In this document: positions 63,547 to 64,000 of the stretch, in pieces
Position numbering within the stretch: position 1 is the first letter of the stretch
How the letters are laid out: each line of letters starts with the position of its first letter
Assembly (NCBI GenBank): GCA_001310455.1
Contig: BAXG01000007.1
Coordinates: 1-64,000, forward strand
DNA from: Photobacterium sp. JCM 19050
GTDB taxonomy: Bacteria; Pseudomonadota; Gammaproteobacteria; Enterobacterales; Vibrionaceae
DNA length: 64,000 nucleotides
Direction of reading: 5' to 3'
Notes under the pieces: model-generated
What the model was told of the DNA's origin: nothing
Seen by the model: only the letters and a program-made list of their open reading frames with translations
Database searches by the model: none
Program-made: the position numbers and the translations under genes

Positions 63547-63855
63547 ATGGGTAATGATGTCGAGATCAAACGTTGGACTGCAAAGCGCAAGTTGGAATTA
63601 GTCAAAGAAATTATTAAGGGGACGACAACAACGAAGGATACGGCTAGAGCCTATGATTTGGCACAAGCTGAAGTCGAAAGATGGGTAGATGACGCGTTAA
63701 GCGGGATGGAAAATGCCTTGAGGGTTAATCCGAAGAATGTCACTGAGCAATATGAAAAGAAAATCGAAGATCTTCATGCCGCTTACGGTGAAGCAATGTT
63801 GCAAGTAAAACTGCTGAAGAAACTTAGCCGTCATCTGGACCTGGACGATGAATAG
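63547..63855 (+). CDS. Orphan transposase OrfA-like helix-turn-helix protein
   Basis: Protein of 102 residues resembling the first ORF of certain IS3-type elements: an HTH (KRWTAKRKLELVKEIIKG, then TTKDTARAYDLAQAEVERW), a conserved DDALSGMENALRVNPK and a C-terminal coiled coil EKKIEDLHAAYGEAMLQ. A strong AAGGAGAGG ribosome site precedes the ATG. No orfB transposase frame follows in the remaining 145 bases, and no IS ends are seen, so it could be a remnant or a domesticated DNA-binding protein. The last residues (LSRHLDLDDE) differ from the usual OrfA end. Confidence 0.65.
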   Translation: MGNDVEIKRWTAKRKLELVKEIIKGTTTTKDTARAYDLAQAEVERWVDDALSGMENALRVNPKNVTEQYEKKIEDLHAAYGEAMLQVKLLKKLSRHLDLDDE

Positions 63856-64000
63856 TATCTTTCTACAAAGTATTTAATAACTTGAATTTTCTCGTGGGTA
63901 GTTGAAGTAAACCAGGTTTGGCCGGTGAGTCATTGAACTGATCATACGGCCAGTTTAAATCAAGTGGTTAGCTTACTTAATCCGGTGTCTGACTTTTGTT

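Overview
The window looks like chromosomal DNA of a marine gammaproteobacterium, most likely a member of the Vibrionaceae (Photobacterium/Enterovibrio/Grimontia/Vibrio). This is inferred from the mal gene set (lamB-malM, malP-malQ, MalT), the sugar-acid TRAP system, the fructose-type PTS proteins and an IS66 element; no rRNA or tRNA is present to confirm it. Almost everything here takes up and breaks down carbohydrates, with one peptide-uptake operon.

Layout from left to right. 49-4256: an EbgR-like LacI repressor divergent from a GH2 glycosidase across a long regulatory gap. 4478-5814: RhlE-type DEAD-box helicase. 5903-13023: a LysR regulator divergent from an operon of pyroglutamyl-peptidase plus a dipeptide/oligopeptide ABC importer with a fused double ATPase. 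13256-19025: RpiR regulator, fructose-family PTS IIBC and IIA, and the GH38 enzyme MngB, a mannosylglycerate-type locus. 19135-21461: a complete IS66 element with a perfect 8-bp target duplication. 21477-23486: an unknown protein and an orphan type I restriction (HsdR N-terminal-like) nuclease. 23783-29352: GH2 beta-mannosidase divergent from a PTS IIB and an HPr-EI-IIA multiphosphoryl transfer protein. 29543-31390: MalZ. 31477-37889: a DctPQM TRAP transporter divergent from rspA (ManD-type dehydratase), a GntR/FCD regulator and rspB. 38173-40971: oligo-1,6-glucosidase divergent from a LysR regulator. 41263-49524: lamB, malM, a cytoplasmic GH13 amylase, malE and a glycogen debranching enzyme. 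49620-60059 (minus strand): a Dabb protein, then malP-malQ-glgB and malT. 60636-61928: an unrecognised secreted protein with two tandem CxxC domains. 61962-63546: an AT-rich stretch without a convincing gene. 63547-63855: an orphan transposase-OrfA-like HTH protein.

Together the mal genes form a nearly complete maltodextrin/glycogen module: porin LamB, periplasmic MalE, then cytoplasmic amylase, debranching enzyme, MalZ, MalP, MalQ, oligo-1,6-glucosidase and GlgB. No malF, malG or malK lies in the window. MalT-box-like arrays precede lamB and malP. The mannosylglycerate/mannoside genes and the TRAP/RspA/RspB genes look like separate catabolic cassettes placed side by side.

The main caution concerns frameshifts. 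About 31 apparent frameshifts are spread over 20 genes, including the IS element. Every one can be repaired by adding a single base, usually in a short run of identical bases. This points to sequencing or assembly errors rather than mass gene decay, so broken genes are annotated as whole genes with the frameshift position given.
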